NCBI RefSeq assembly: GCF_046156175.1
Contig: NZ_JAYLVL010000003.1
Location: 124,001-188,000, forward strand
Direction of reading: 5' to 3'
Source of the DNA: Lacisediminihabitans sp046156175
GTDB taxonomy: Bacteria; Actinomycetota; Actinomycetes; Actinomycetales; Microbacteriaceae
DNA length: 64,000 nucleotides
Below are positions 50,801 through 58,631 of this stretch, in pieces. The notes below the pieces were generated by a model. It made no database searches. It saw only the letters and a list, made by a program, of their open reading frames with translations, and had not been told where the DNA came from. How positions within the stretch are numbered: the first letter of the stretch is position 1; the number at the start of each line of letters is the position of its first letter. The position numbers were made by a program, and so were the translations under genes.

Positions 50801-53767
50801 TGTGCCCCCTGGCCGGATGCGCACCTCGTCGGACACGGCGACGGGGTTGCGAGCACCCGGGACCTTCGGGCTGATTCCCACTCGCACGAGGCCGGTCGCC
50901 CGGGCGCCGAGGGCGTCGATGACGGTGTAGGTGAAGGTGTCGGTGCCGGCGGAGTAGTCACCGGCGAGGAAGTCGACGTAGTCGGTTCCCACCTCGGTGA
51001 CCGATCCCTTGGTGGGGTTCGTGGCCTGGCCGAGCAGCTGAACGGAGTCCCCGTCCGGGTCGATACCGGTGAGGGGGATGGAGATTCGAACGGTCTCGCC
51101 CGCGATCACTCGGGCGGTCACGGTCTGTGGCACCGGTGGATTGTTGGTCGCCTGGACCGCCTCGCGCACCGAGATCTTCACCTGCGCCTGCGCGCTCTGC
51201 CCATTCGGATCGGAGACCGCATACACCGCGGTGAAATCTCCGGTCTTCTGCGGCGCGAGGTAGCGGAGCACATTGCCGGAGGCGAACAGCAGCCCGGAGT
51301 TGCCCCCGAGCGTCGTCGACAGCAGCGGGTTGAGCGTGAGTTGTTCCCCATCCGGTTGGACGTCATTGTCGAGCACCGGGATGTCGATGGCATCCCCGAC
51401 CCGCACCGTCACACTGTCGTCGTTGGCGATCGGTGGCTGGGAGCGGGTGGGGCGGGGAATCTCCACGACGTTCACCACGCCCTCGGCCTCGGCGAGTCCG
51501 TTGGTGATGCGGTAGTTGAAGGTCACCGTTCCGGACTCGAGCGGCGCGGTGAGAGTGACGCGGATGGAGCGCTGCTCGATCACTTCCGCCGTCACTCCGG
51601 AGTTCGGGGCGAGGTTGTACACGCCCGTCACCAGCAGCACCCCTCCCGCGGGGTCCTTGTCGCTGGATGCGACATCGATGGTCTGGGTGCTCAGGGACTG
51701 CACGAAGATGTTCTTCGGAATCGTGATGGGTTTGGTGTTCGCGTCCGGCGGTGCTGCGACGTCGATACGCACGATGCCGTTGGCGGTCTGGTCGCCGTCG
51801 TTGACCACGTAGTCGATGTAGTGCGTGCCCACCTGGTCACTCAGGAAGCGGAAGGTGCCTGCCTCGAGACTCGGGGTGATGGTCACCCCGCTCTTCGCCG
51901 GCACGCTGGCGAGCCGCAGTGTTCCGGAGCCCCCTCGCACATGATCGAGTGGAGAGAGGGTGATCTCCTGGCCGGCATAGGCCAGCTTCACGTAGGAATC
52001 GGCGATGATCGGCACCGAACCGATGGCCTTCACCGTGACCGAGAGTGAACCGGTGCCACTCAGCTTGCCATCGGAGACCACGAGCGGAACCGACCTCAGG
52101 CCCGGGCCCGAACCGCCGTCGGTGAAGACGACCGTGCCCTCCGGCTTGTAGGTCACCGTTTCCGGTGCCGCCGTCGCGGCCGAAGTGAGGTAGAAGGCGT
52201 CACCGTCCGGGTCCACCCAGTCTCCGAGCACGTCCTGCGTCACTCGACCACCGGCCGCGACGAGGGCCTTGGTCTGCTTCACCTGGAACGGCGGGGAGTT
52301 CTCCGAAGGCAGCCGCACGGCCACCTTCACGGTGGCGCTCGCGGTGCCACCCCGGCCGTCGCTGATCGAATAGCCGAAGGTCACCGTTCCGGTGGCCGAC
52401 GGTGCGAGGGTGATCTGCACCTGCTGGCTGTCGTTGATGAGGTCGAGGTGACCGATCGATTCGTCGAGCGCCGTCACATCCGAGATCACCAGCACGTCAC
52501 CGTTGGCGTCGTAGTCGTTGAGAAGCACAGGCAGCACGCTCGTGCGCCCGGGCCGTGCGCCGAAGGAGTCGTCCACGGCCACCGGCGGCACCTGGGTCTT
52601 CTCGAAATCGGGCGGGGTGTCCTCGTTGTTCTGCTCGACCTGTTGCTGATCCTTCCGCACGGTGATGAGGTCGGCCCAGTTGTCGATGAGCTCTCCTGCC
52701 TGCTGCACCGCCCACACGCCGCCACCGCGCGGATCGCTCAGCACCAGCCGGTCCGCATTGGAGACGAAGGCCAGTTCGGAGGCGGATGCCGGCATCGAGT
52801 CGAGTGACAGGGTGACGGCGGAGGAACTGCCACACTGCCGCCACGCCGAACCGATCGACCACGCGGCGAAGGTGCAGCCCCCCATCACGCGGGGAGCCGC
52901 GGGGATCCCCCCGTCGCTCGTCGTGAGGGTCACCGTGTTCCCCCCGCCGAGAGGCACCTTCAGAAGTCCCGTCGACGAGGCGATCAGCACAGAATCACCC
53001 CCGCTGGAGGCCTGCTGGAGCACGGCATTCGCTCCGGAAGAGATCTGCCTCGAGAGGTCGATGGTGCCGTCTGCCGTCAGGATGGTGCGGCTTACCGAGT
53101 CGAACAGCACCCACCGTCCGCCGACCGAGGTGACCGAGACATCCCGTCTCGCGCCCCCTAAGCGGGCACGCGTCGACTCGGCGACGGTGTCGGCGTGGGC
53201 GGCGTCCAGCTGGTAGACCTGCCGGGTGTCGGCTGAATAGCCGAACAGCATTCCCTCGGGCGTCACACTCGTCACGGCGTTCGCGCCGAGGCTGAGAGTG
53301 GCCGGCGACTGGGCGTCGAAAGTGGGGAGCTGGGCGAGCGGCACGATCCAGACCTGGCCCGTGCCGCCGGCGGCGATCACGATGTTGTCTCCCGCGAGCG
53401 ACAGCTGGGGATCCTGTGGCGGCAGCGGCACGCTGTCCAGCACCTTCGACGTGGCGGGATCGACGATATCCACTTTGCTGTCGGTGCGGTCGAAGAGCAG
53501 CACCGTGGACCCGCGCTGGATCGTCTGGATGTCAGCCCCGCTCGAGGCCACAACCGTGTTGAGTGCGAGCACCTGGGTATTCGCGCGTCCGATCACCTGC
53601 GAACTCCCGTTGGCCACCCACACGGAGCCGTCGTTGAGGTCTAGGCGCTGCGCCGTGTACCCGGAGGAGACGATCGCGACGGTCGCGACCAGCGCGGCGA
53701 TCACCGTGCCGCTCGTCGCGGTGGCGACGAGTGAACGGTGGCCCGCAAGCCAATCCCTGAGAGTCAT
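47873..53767 (-). CDS. Giant Ig-like/FN3 membrane-anchored surface protein
   Basis: This protein of about 1964 residues has one N-terminal membrane helix (about 14-37) with the bulk outside. Residues about 45-395 form repeated short beta blades (VWIV, VYQLD, VWAV-type motifs), probably a beta-propeller. About 11 Ig-like repeats of ~95 residues follow (about 400-1500), several with the cadherin-like signature NDxDPDG (LLNDYDANGD, LDNDVQPDGE, LLNDSDPDGG). Three to four FN3 domains with cysteine pairs (CAVAVC, CSGGSC) come next, then a Cys-containing end without an LPxTG motif. In bifidobacteria the equivalent gene (FN3 of the PFNA cluster) encodes a surface protein. Start 53767 is chosen because earlier in-frame codons overlap the kinase gene. 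Adhesion or cell-envelope assembly is inferred. Confidence 0.9.
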   Translation of the reverse strand: MTLRDWLAGHRSLVATATSGTVIAALVATVAIVSSGYTAQRLDLNDGSVWVANGSSQVIGRANTQVLALNTVVASSGADIQTIQRGSTVLLFDRTDSKVDIVDPATSKVLDSVPLPPQDPQLSLAGDNIVIAAGGTGQVWIVPLAQLPTFDAQSPATLSLGANAVTSVTPEGMLFGYSADTRQVYQLDAAHADTVAESTRARLGGARRDVSVTSVGGRWVLFDSVSRTILTADGTIDLSRQISSGANAVLQQASSGGDSVLIASSTGLLKVPLGGGNTVTLTTSDGGIPAAPRVMGGCTFAAWSIGSAWRQCGSSSAVTLSLDSMPASASELAFVSNADRLVLSDPRGGGVWAVQQAGELIDNWADLITVRKDQQQVEQNNEDTPPDFEKTQVPPVAVDDSFGARPGRTSVLPVLLNDYDANGDVLVISDVTALDESIGHLDLINDSQQVQITLAPSATGTVTFGYSISDGRGGTASATVKVAVRLPSENSPPFQVKQTKALVAAGGRVTQDVLGDWVDPDGDAFYLTSAATAAPETVTYKPEGTVVFTDGGSGPGLRSVPLVVSDGKLSGTGSLSVTVKAIGSVPIIADSYVKLAYAGQEITLSPLDHVRGGSGTLRLASVPAKSGVTITPSLEAGTFRFLSDQVGTHYIDYVVNDGDQTANGIVRIDVAAPPDANTKPITIPKNIFVQSLSTQTIDVASSDKDPAGGVLLVTGVYNLAPNSGVTAEVIEQRSIRVTLTAPLESGTVTFNYRITNGLAEAEGVVNVVEIPRPTRSQPPIANDDSVTVRVGDAIDIPVLDNDVQPDGEQLTLNPLLSTTLGGNSGLLFASGNVLRYLAPQKTGDFTAVYAVSDPNGQSAQAQVKISVREAVQATNNPPVPQTVTARVIAGETVRISIPLTGIDPDGDSVQLLGQATNPTKGSVTEVGTDYVDFLAGDYSAGTDTFTYTVIDALGARATGLVRVGISPKVPGARNPVAVSDEVRIRPGGTVSVQPLLNDSDPDGGTLTIMKVEPNSKDIVARIEGDIVKVTPPTKPGTYGLVYTIENRFGGTSAAFITVIVSTDAPRSFPVVHDTVLTLSDVLGRDSLDVNVLKNVFFADGNVSTLGVSVLPGYSSDATVTPTKRIQVTVKNKSQIIPFSVANPDDASVVSYAFVWVPGLNDALPQLNRKAPPLTIASESTLSIDLNDYVLAIGGKQVRLTDSTSVQATHSDGSNLVVNDHTLQFTSADKYFGPASISFEVTDGTSATDPTGRKATLVLPIKVTPRQNQPPVFVGGVIDFEPGASKELDLLKLTNYPYPKALPELAYSVLSPLPDSSFTYTLTGQKLVIRASESAVKGTSTAILLGVKDNTSTGLQGQIELNVVASSRPLARPAPDSVLAPRGQTTTVDVLANDEATNPFPGKPLKVLAIRGLDGGSVPAGLTISPSADNRKLTITASSSAQPVDTNLQYEVADATGDPDRYVWGSITVSVQDKPDPVTALKVTSFGDRVLTVRWSPGVSNNSPITGYDILVTSASGAVSTTSCAVAVCDISTPGNGPANGVRVAVKAINAIGSSDATDLGATVWSDIIPPAPTGLAANPLDGGLQITWNAVTTPSGGSPVNNYRLVVGGVTTDVNPSACSGGSCSADVSGLTNGQNVSVSLSARNSALAALATWNSASTSGTPAGKPLSVSSPTATATDSSIALAWGGAFTDNGREIIAYRAIAYTGARPTCAAPTPSGSTTQSAGTSTAATFSGLSRESSYSLVVLADNSIGCTSSPAVSAHTTPGIVTAISTSGPNKSGATYDYALTGASIGSPLSSDYSFYYRLQGDSVPATEYGPVSFGALLTAEGQQYGHAISVQLRACRNFPDAGAVCQQNWSASFAVGTPVDPRIGPVTFTPVVNPVNPNDPSGTFTWPSWTSAPYEGIQYSCGNGAGDTLFPGDTSQGGQCVALVSPGQDPVLTIVVIANGGSTYTIQYDSNGNVR

Positions 53768-53777
53768 TGCGCTGTCG

Positions 53778-55223
53778 TCACCTTCCGAAGTCGACGCACT
53801 TCTCCGCACTCGGAGGCCCCGTCTTCCCCTGGCGGTTCACCGCTACCGTGATGCAGACCCGATCCCCGGCCTTGGCATCCTGCGCGAAATAGTCTGAAGA
53901 GGTCTGCAGCGCCGATCGACCATCGCTCGTGGTCACCTGGTACGAGTCGTCGGTCTTGAGCCCCGGATCGGTCCAGCTGAACTTGATCGAGTCCGTGCCC
54001 GCCTTCGCGGCGATGTTCGTCACCTGGGGAATGCTGTCCGAGTTGGCGCGGATGAGCACGAATGTCGCGGTCGCCCCGAGACCGATCACGAGTACGGCAC
54101 TCACGATGAGTCCCCACGCGAGCACGCGCATGCCTCGGGCGCGCTCGACCGGACGCGTACCGCTGCTCTGGGCCACGCCCTTCTGACGACTGTTCTGGGC
54201 GCCGGCGGTCTGGCGCATCATCGTTCCGACCGGGGCGTAGGTTGCGCTGGCCGACCGGCGACGACGCCGTCCGCGCGCCGAGGGCACCACTCCCCCGACA
54301 CCGCGGATGCGCGTGCGATCCTCGAGGTCGGAGACCGTCGCGAGAGCCCAGTCGTCCATCGCCACCTCGATCGGCGTCTGGGGAACCCCCAGTTCCGTCT
54401 CGATCGCCTGCAGTTCGCGCACGAGCTCGAGTACGCTCGCCGGCCGGTTCTCCGGCTTGCGGGCCATCGCCTGGGCGAGCACCCTCTCCAGGCTCGGCGG
54501 CACGTCGGACCGGCCGATCGGCTGGGGCCGCGCCCGGTTGATGCGGGAGATGAGGTCGGCGGACTTGTTCGATTCTCCCGGGACCTCGAATGGCGATCGC
54601 CCGGCGAGCAGCGAATAGACGGTCGCGGCGAAGGACCAGACCTCGGAGGCGATGCTTCCGGGTGTCTCGTCCATCAGCACCTCCGGCGCTGACCACGGAA
54701 TCGAGAGACCGACGGATTCGTGAGTGTCTGCCTCGCTGAGGGTCGACGCGATTCCGAAGTCCGAGAGCACCGGATGCCCGTAGGCGGTGAGGAGGATGTT
54801 GGACGGTTTGATGTCGCGATGCAGCACGCCCGCCCGGTGCGCGGTCTCGATCGCGCTTCCGATCTTCACCGCGATGCGCAGCACCTCCGGCACCGGAATC
54901 CGCTCGCGCCGGTACCGCTCGCTCAAAGCCGATGAACACAGCTCCATCACGAGGTACGGCCGCCCGTCGGAGGAGACGCTCGCCTGGTAGACCGTGAGGA
55001 TGGAGGGGTGCGAACTCAGTTGCGCCATGAGATTCGCCTCGGCCTGGAACATCTGTCGCACCTGGTCGTTGACGACCTCACTCAGCATCACCTTGACGGC
55101 GACCTGGCGGCGCGGCATGTTCTGTTCGTAGAGGAAGACATCGGCGAATCCACCCGAACCGAGCACGTGGATGGTCGAGAATCCGGGCAGCACGGGAGGC
55201 GGGGAGGGCAATCGTCGTGCCAT
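53778..55223 (-). CDS. Membrane Ser/Thr protein kinase with extracytoplasmic FN3-like domain
   Basis: This 481-residue kinase has a cytosolic kinase domain (about 10-275): glycine loop GSGGFADVF, VAVK lysine at 44, HRDIKPSN (Asp137), DFG at 155-157 and SAPEVL. A linker (290-365) rich in basic residues and Thr precedes one transmembrane helix (368-391) and an outer domain of ~90 residues (IPQVTNIAAKAGTDSIKFSW..., TSDGRSALQTSS, ITVAVNRQGK) that looks like a single FN3 module. It has no PASTA repeats. Start 55223 has AGGAGG right upstream; in-frame codons further upstream are not conserved. It heads the operon with the giant Ig/FN3 protein, whose FN3 domains its own outer domain resembles. Confidence 0.92.
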   Translation of the reverse strand: MARRLPSPPPVLPGFSTIHVLGSGGFADVFLYEQNMPRRQVAVKVMLSEVVNDQVRQMFQAEANLMAQLSSHPSILTVYQASVSSDGRPYLVMELCSSALSERYRRERIPVPEVLRIAVKIGSAIETAHRAGVLHRDIKPSNILLTAYGHPVLSDFGIASTLSEADTHESVGLSIPWSAPEVLMDETPGSIASEVWSFAATVYSLLAGRSPFEVPGESNKSADLISRINRARPQPIGRSDVPPSLERVLAQAMARKPENRPASVLELVRELQAIETELGVPQTPIEVAMDDWALATVSDLEDRTRIRGVGGVVPSARGRRRRRSASATYAPVGTMMRQTAGAQNSRQKGVAQSSGTRPVERARGMRVLAWGLIVSAVLVIGLGATATFVLIRANSDSIPQVTNIAAKAGTDSIKFSWTDPGLKTDDSYQVTTSDGRSALQTSSDYFAQDAKAGDRVCITVAVNRQGKTGPPSAEKCVDFGR

Positions 55224-55285
55224 CTCTCCTCCTTCGACGACGCTGGCTGAAGGCCGGTCGGTGCTCTGTGCCCGGGAGAGTCCCG

Positions 55286-55303
55286 GTGTCCTATTGTAGA
55301 CAC
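55286..55303. promoter_or_regulatory. Inverted repeat with TACAAT upstream of the kinase gene
   Basis: GTGTC-CTATTGTA-GACAC; on the minus strand the spacer holds TACAAT (55298-55293), a plausible -10 about 70 nt before the kinase ATG. The arms may be an operator overlapping the -10. No good -35 was found. Confidence 0.45.
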
Positions 55304-55360
55304 GCCTCGATTCGGGCCAGTTGGACAAATCTGCTGGTCAAGAGCCTGTTTTTGTCCCCC

Positions 55361-55401
55361 CTTTGGGGGTGGTCACTGGAACTTTGGGGGTGGTCACTGG
55401 A
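55361..55401. repeat. Two tandem 20-bp repeats over the PP2C stop codon
   Basis: CTTTGGGGGTGGTCACTGGA occurs at 55361-55380 and again at 55382-55401. The second copy covers the last codons and stop of the phosphatase gene. A CCCCC/GGGGG hairpin adjoins at about 55355-55370 but has no U-tract after it. Confidence 0.7.
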
Positions 55402-56233
55402 TCGGAGTCGGCGAGGTGCGCGGGATGGTGTTCTCGAACTCGCCGAGACCGGAGCTTTCGAGCACGTCGATCACGATGGTGGTGATGTTGTCTCGACCAC
55501 CGCCCTCCAGCGCGGCATCGACGAGGGCGATCGCCGTCGCCTCGGCGGAACCGTCTGCCGCGAGGTGACGGCGGATCGCTTCGGCATCCAGTTCCTTCGT
55601 GAGGCCGTCCGAACACAGCAGCAGTCGGTCTCCCTCACGCACGGGGACGACCCAGTAGTCCGGGACGGCTTCCACGTTGAATCCGACGGCACGGGTTATC
55701 ACGTTGCTGTCGGGGTGCGCTTCTGCGTCTTCGGCCCGGATGATGCCCGCGTCGACGAGCTCCTGCACCACGGAGTGATCGACGGTCACCTGCACGAGAG
55801 CGTCGCGTTCGTAGAGGTAGACCCGCGAGTCCCCCACATTGAAGACAGTCCAGAACGGCTCATCGTCCTGCAACGAGAGGGCGACCCCGGTAACGGTGGT
55901 GCCGACTCCCAGTTCTTTCTCATCGGCCGCCAGTCCGATGTCGACGGTCGCGGCCCGCAGCCCACGCTCGATCGTGTCGGCATCCGTGAATGGTTCGGTG
56001 ACCGCTTCGGAGAGCCGTGAGACCACGGCGGCGCTGGCGATGTCTCCGGCGGAATGGCCGCCCATGCCATCGGCGACCGCGAAGATCGGCACGCGTGCGA
56101 GAAAGCTGTCTTCGTTGTGGGCGCGGCGGCGGCCGGTGTCGGTTGCCGCTCCCCAGGCGAGAACGAGCCGGGCATCCGGATGCTCCGGGATCTGCACGGT
56201 GAACCGCTCGCTGCTCGTGCCGATCTCGGTCAC
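55394..56233 (-). CDS. PP2C-family Ser/Thr protein phosphatase
   Basis: This 279-residue PP2C phosphatase has the metal-binding motifs VADGMGGHSAGD, NVGDSRVYLYE and LLLCSDGLTKEL, and the C-terminal DNITTIVIDV. It is cytosolic without a membrane segment. It most likely reverses phosphorylation by the neighbouring kinase(s). GTG 56233 has AAAGG upstream; the FHA gene ends 38 nt before it. Gene order FHA-PP2C-kinase is a common actinobacterial phospho-signalling module. Confidence 0.94.
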   Translation of the reverse strand: MTEIGTSSERFTVQIPEHPDARLVLAWGAATDTGRRRAHNEDSFLARVPIFAVADGMGGHSAGDIASAAVVSRLSEAVTEPFTDADTIERGLRAATVDIGLAADEKELGVGTTVTGVALSLQDDEPFWTVFNVGDSRVYLYERDALVQVTVDHSVVQELVDAGIIRAEDAEAHPDSNVITRAVGFNVEAVPDYWVVPVREGDRLLLCSDGLTKELDAEAIRRHLAADGSAEATAIALVDAALEGGGRDNITTIVIDVLESSGLGEFENTIPRTSPTPIQ

Positions 56234-56271
56234 TGGAGCCTTTCGCGGGTCATTGGGGGGAGGTCCATCCG

Positions 56272-57030
56272 TCAGACCAGGCGTTCGATGGGAAGGATCT
56301 CGACGGTGTTGCCGTCTCCAATATCCACTACTGTCCCCGCCGAGACAACGAGCGACTCGCCCTGGCGCAGTTTTTGTGACGAGGTTCCGGGGATGGACAC
56401 CACGGTTCCGTTGGTCGATCGGAGGTCGGTGACGATGACGGATGCCCCCTGCTGCCGCAGTTCCAGGTGGGTGCTCGAGACCTCTCTTCCCGGCGAAGGC
56501 ACTCGCACGAGGCGTGGCACTCCGCCGATGGCGATACGCGGGGCCACCGGCTTCCTGCCGATCAGCGCGGGAGCATCGAGCGGGATCGGCTCGTGGCGGT
56601 TGACCCGGATGCGGTACCAGGGCACCGTGAGGCCCTCTGGATCGGTCGGGAGCCCCTCGCGAGTACGCACGGAGCGCTCGACGACGGGATGCCCGAGCGG
56701 GGGCTCGACGAGCGCGGGAGGTTCCCCTGGCGCGGAAGGTTGGGCGGGAGGTTCGACGAGCGCAAGGGGCTCGACGAGCTCAAGCGGCTCGACGAGCTCA
56801 AGCGGCTCGACGAGCACAGGGGGCTCGACGCCGGCCTCTGGTTCAACGACCGCGGGCGGCTCTTCCGACACAGGTCGCCCCGGTGAAAGGCCGGTCGGCA
56901 CCGCGGCCGGCCCGCGAATGACCGTGTCCGCCTCGATATCCTCCGGCTCTCCGCTGCGCCCGCTCCCCCGCGCGGAACCGATTTCCGGGCGCGTCCGGAC
57001 GACGGTGTGATCGACGTCATCCGGCTGCAT
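56272..57030 (-). CDS. FHA-domain protein with low-complexity linker
   Basis: The 252-residue protein has a low-complexity N-terminal half and a C-terminal FHA domain (about 155-245) with GRKP, SSTHLELRQQ and LRSTNGTVV, which binds phosphothreonine. The N-terminal linker contains a VEPLEL-type repeat encoded by an 18-bp tandem repeat at 56751-56822. It is the first gene of the cluster in transcription direction. The ATG at 57030 is 7 nt after CAGAAT (leaderless). Confidence 0.88.
   Translation of the reverse strand: MQPDDVDHTVVRTRPEIGSARGSGRSGEPEDIEADTVIRGPAAVPTGLSPGRPVSEEPPAVVEPEAGVEPPVLVEPLELVEPLELVEPLALVEPPAQPSAPGEPPALVEPPLGHPVVERSVRTREGLPTDPEGLTVPWYRIRVNRHEPIPLDAPALIGRKPVAPRIAIGGVPRLVRVPSPGREVSSTHLELRQQGASVIVTDLRSTNGTVVSIPGTSSQKLRQGESLVVSAGTVVDIGDGNTVEILPIERLV
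56751..56822. repeat. 18-bp tandem repeat inside the FHA gene
   Basis: Four units of 18 bp; the two central ones (56769-56786, 56787-56804) are identical (GCTCGACGAGCTCAAGCG) and the outer two degenerate. They encode the (V)EPLEL repeats of the linker, a likely length-variable tract. Confidence 0.75.
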
Positions 57031-57037
57031 GCTGTCT

Positions 57038-57043
57038 ATTCTG
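57038..57043 (-). promoter_or_regulatory. -10-like element of the FHA gene promoter
   Basis: CAGAAT on the minus strand, 7 nt before ATG 57030. Confidence 0.4.
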
Positions 57044-57083
57044 TCCCGCGGGCGGAAAGTGTGCGCAGTTTCGGCCCGTGGCG

Positions 57084-58520
57084 TCAGCGACCGATGTAGC
57101 TCATGACGTGCTTGATCCGGGTGTAGTCCTCGAATCCGTAGCTGGAGAGGTCCTTGCCGTAGCCCGAGTGCTTGAAGCCGCCGTGGGGCATCTCCGCGAC
57201 GATCGGGATGTGGGTGTTGATCCACACGCAGCCGAAGTCGAGGCGCTTGGCACAGCGCATCGCACGACCGTGATTCTGCGTCCACACGCTCGAGGCCAGG
57301 CCGTATTGCACGCCGTTCGCCCACTCGAGGGCCTGAGCCTCGTCGGTGAACTTCTGCACGGTGATGACCGGCCCGAAGATCTCGTTCTGCACCGCGTCAT
57401 CCGTCTGATTCAGTCCCGAGACGATGGTGGCCTCATGGAAGTATCCCGTGGCACCCTGCCGACGCCCGCCGAGCTCGATCGTCGCGTTGTCGGGCAAGCG
57501 GTCGATGAATCCCTCGACCTGGGCGAGTTGGTTGGCGTTGTTCACCGGGCCGAAGAATGCCTCGGGGTCGCCGGGCAGCCCCGTCTTCGCGTTCTGGCGG
57601 GCATAGGCGGCCAGAGCGGCGACGAATTCGTCATGGATGCCCGCCTGCACCAGCACGCGGGTCGCGGCCGTGCAGTCCTGGCCTGCGTTGAAATACCCGG
57701 CGCCGACGATTCCCTCCACCGCGGATTCGATGTCGGCGTCGTCGAACACGATGACCGGCGCTTTGCCCCCGAGTTCGAGGTGCACGCGCTTGAGATCCAG
57801 GGCGGCGGCCCTCGCGACCTCCATGCCTGCGCGCACCGATCCGGTGATCGACACCATCTGCGGTGTCTTGTGATCGATCATCGCTCCCCCGGTGGTCCGG
57901 TCGCCGGTGATGACATTGAGGACCCCTCGGGGCAGGAACTCCGCTGCGATCTCGGCGAGGAAGAGGGTGGCCGATGGGGTCGTGTCCGAGGGCTTCAGCA
58001 CCGTGGTGTTGCCTGCCGCGAGCGCGGGAGCGAACTTCCACACCGCCATGTTGAGCGGATAGTTCCACGGGGTGACCTGGCCGATCACGCCGATCGGCTC
58101 CCGGCGGATCTGCGACGTATGGTCCTTGAGGTACTCCCCGGAGGCCATGCCACTCAGGTGTCGGGCTTCCCCGGCGAAGAAGCGGATCTGGTCGACCGAG
58201 AGCATGATCTCATCGGTCACGAGCGTCGCGCGGGGCTTGCCGGTGTCTTTCGACTCGAGGTCGGCGAACTTCTCCGCGTTCGCTTCCATCGCGTCGGCGA
58301 TACGGAACAGGGCGAGTTGTCGTTCGCTCGGCGTCGTGTCCCCCCACTCCTCGAATGCCGCCGATGCGGCGCGGTAGGCGGAGTCGACATCCGCTGCGCT
58401 GGAGATCGGGGATGTGCCGTACACCTGCTCGGTCGCCGGATCGATCAGGTCGAACGTCGACTCACCGGTCGCCTCCACGTAGTCGCCGTCGATGAAGTTT
58501 CGAAGCCGGGGGGTCGTCAT
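57084..58520 (-). CDS. Gamma-aminobutyraldehyde dehydrogenase-like aldehyde dehydrogenase
   Basis: This 478-residue aldehyde dehydrogenase has the motifs VTPWNYPLNMAVWK, FTGS-like SITGS, LELGGKAPVI (catalytic Glu) and GQDCTAATR (catalytic Cys283), and the closing PHGGFKHSGYGKDLS. It resembles PatD-type gamma-aminobutyraldehyde dehydrogenases, which oxidise 4-aminobutanal to GABA; the next genes encode a diamine aminotransferase and an Lrp regulator. ATG 58520 is chosen because TATGTT is 6 nt upstream (leaderless). Confidence 0.88.
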   Translation of the reverse strand: MTTPRLRNFIDGDYVEATGESTFDLIDPATEQVYGTSPISSAADVDSAYRAASAAFEEWGDTTPSERQLALFRIADAMEANAEKFADLESKDTGKPRATLVTDEIMLSVDQIRFFAGEARHLSGMASGEYLKDHTSQIRREPIGVIGQVTPWNYPLNMAVWKFAPALAAGNTTVLKPSDTTPSATLFLAEIAAEFLPRGVLNVITGDRTTGGAMIDHKTPQMVSITGSVRAGMEVARAAALDLKRVHLELGGKAPVIVFDDADIESAVEGIVGAGYFNAGQDCTAATRVLVQAGIHDEFVAALAAYARQNAKTGLPGDPEAFFGPVNNANQLAQVEGFIDRLPDNATIELGGRRQGATGYFHEATIVSGLNQTDDAVQNEIFGPVITVQKFTDEAQALEWANGVQYGLASSVWTQNHGRAMRCAKRLDFGCVWINTHIPIVAEMPHGGFKHSGYGKDLSSYGFEDYTRIKHVMSYIGR

Positions 58521-58526
58521 AGTCCC

Positions 58527-58532
58527 AACATA
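58527..58532 (-). promoter_or_regulatory. -10 of leaderless promoter, aminobutyraldehyde dehydrogenase
   Basis: TATGTT on the minus strand, 6 nt before ATG 58520. Confidence 0.4.
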
Positions 58533-58607
58533 GCGAGCGACCGTGGCCGGCACCATGCACGCCGACTACCGATTCCGCAGCAAAACACCCTTCGAGATGC
58601 GGATTCA

Positions 58608-58618
58608 CTTGTCACAAG
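58608..58618. promoter_or_regulatory. Palindrome in the Lrp promoter, candidate Lrp operator
   Basis: CTTGTCACAAG is a perfect 11-bp palindrome around a central C; it contains TTGTCA (58609-58614), which is exactly 17 bp from the -10 CAGAAT. Its position over the -35 suggests autoregulation by the Lrp-type protein and possibly control of the divergent dehydrogenase. Confidence 0.55.
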
Positions 58619-58631
58619 ACCATCGCACTGA

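Noticed and set aside
50099..52048. Plus-strand frame inside the giant Ig/FN3 gene
   Set aside because: Composition typical of antisense shadow; the opposite strand has repeated Ig-like domains.
53764..54939. Arg-rich minus-strand frame within the kinase gene
   Set aside because: It is a shifted frame; the kinase motifs are in the other frame of the same strand.
55350..55370. CCCCC/GGGGG hairpin as a terminator of the phosphatase gene
   Set aside because: In the phosphatase transcription direction the stem is followed by ACAAAAA, not U residues, and it overlaps the 20-bp repeats.
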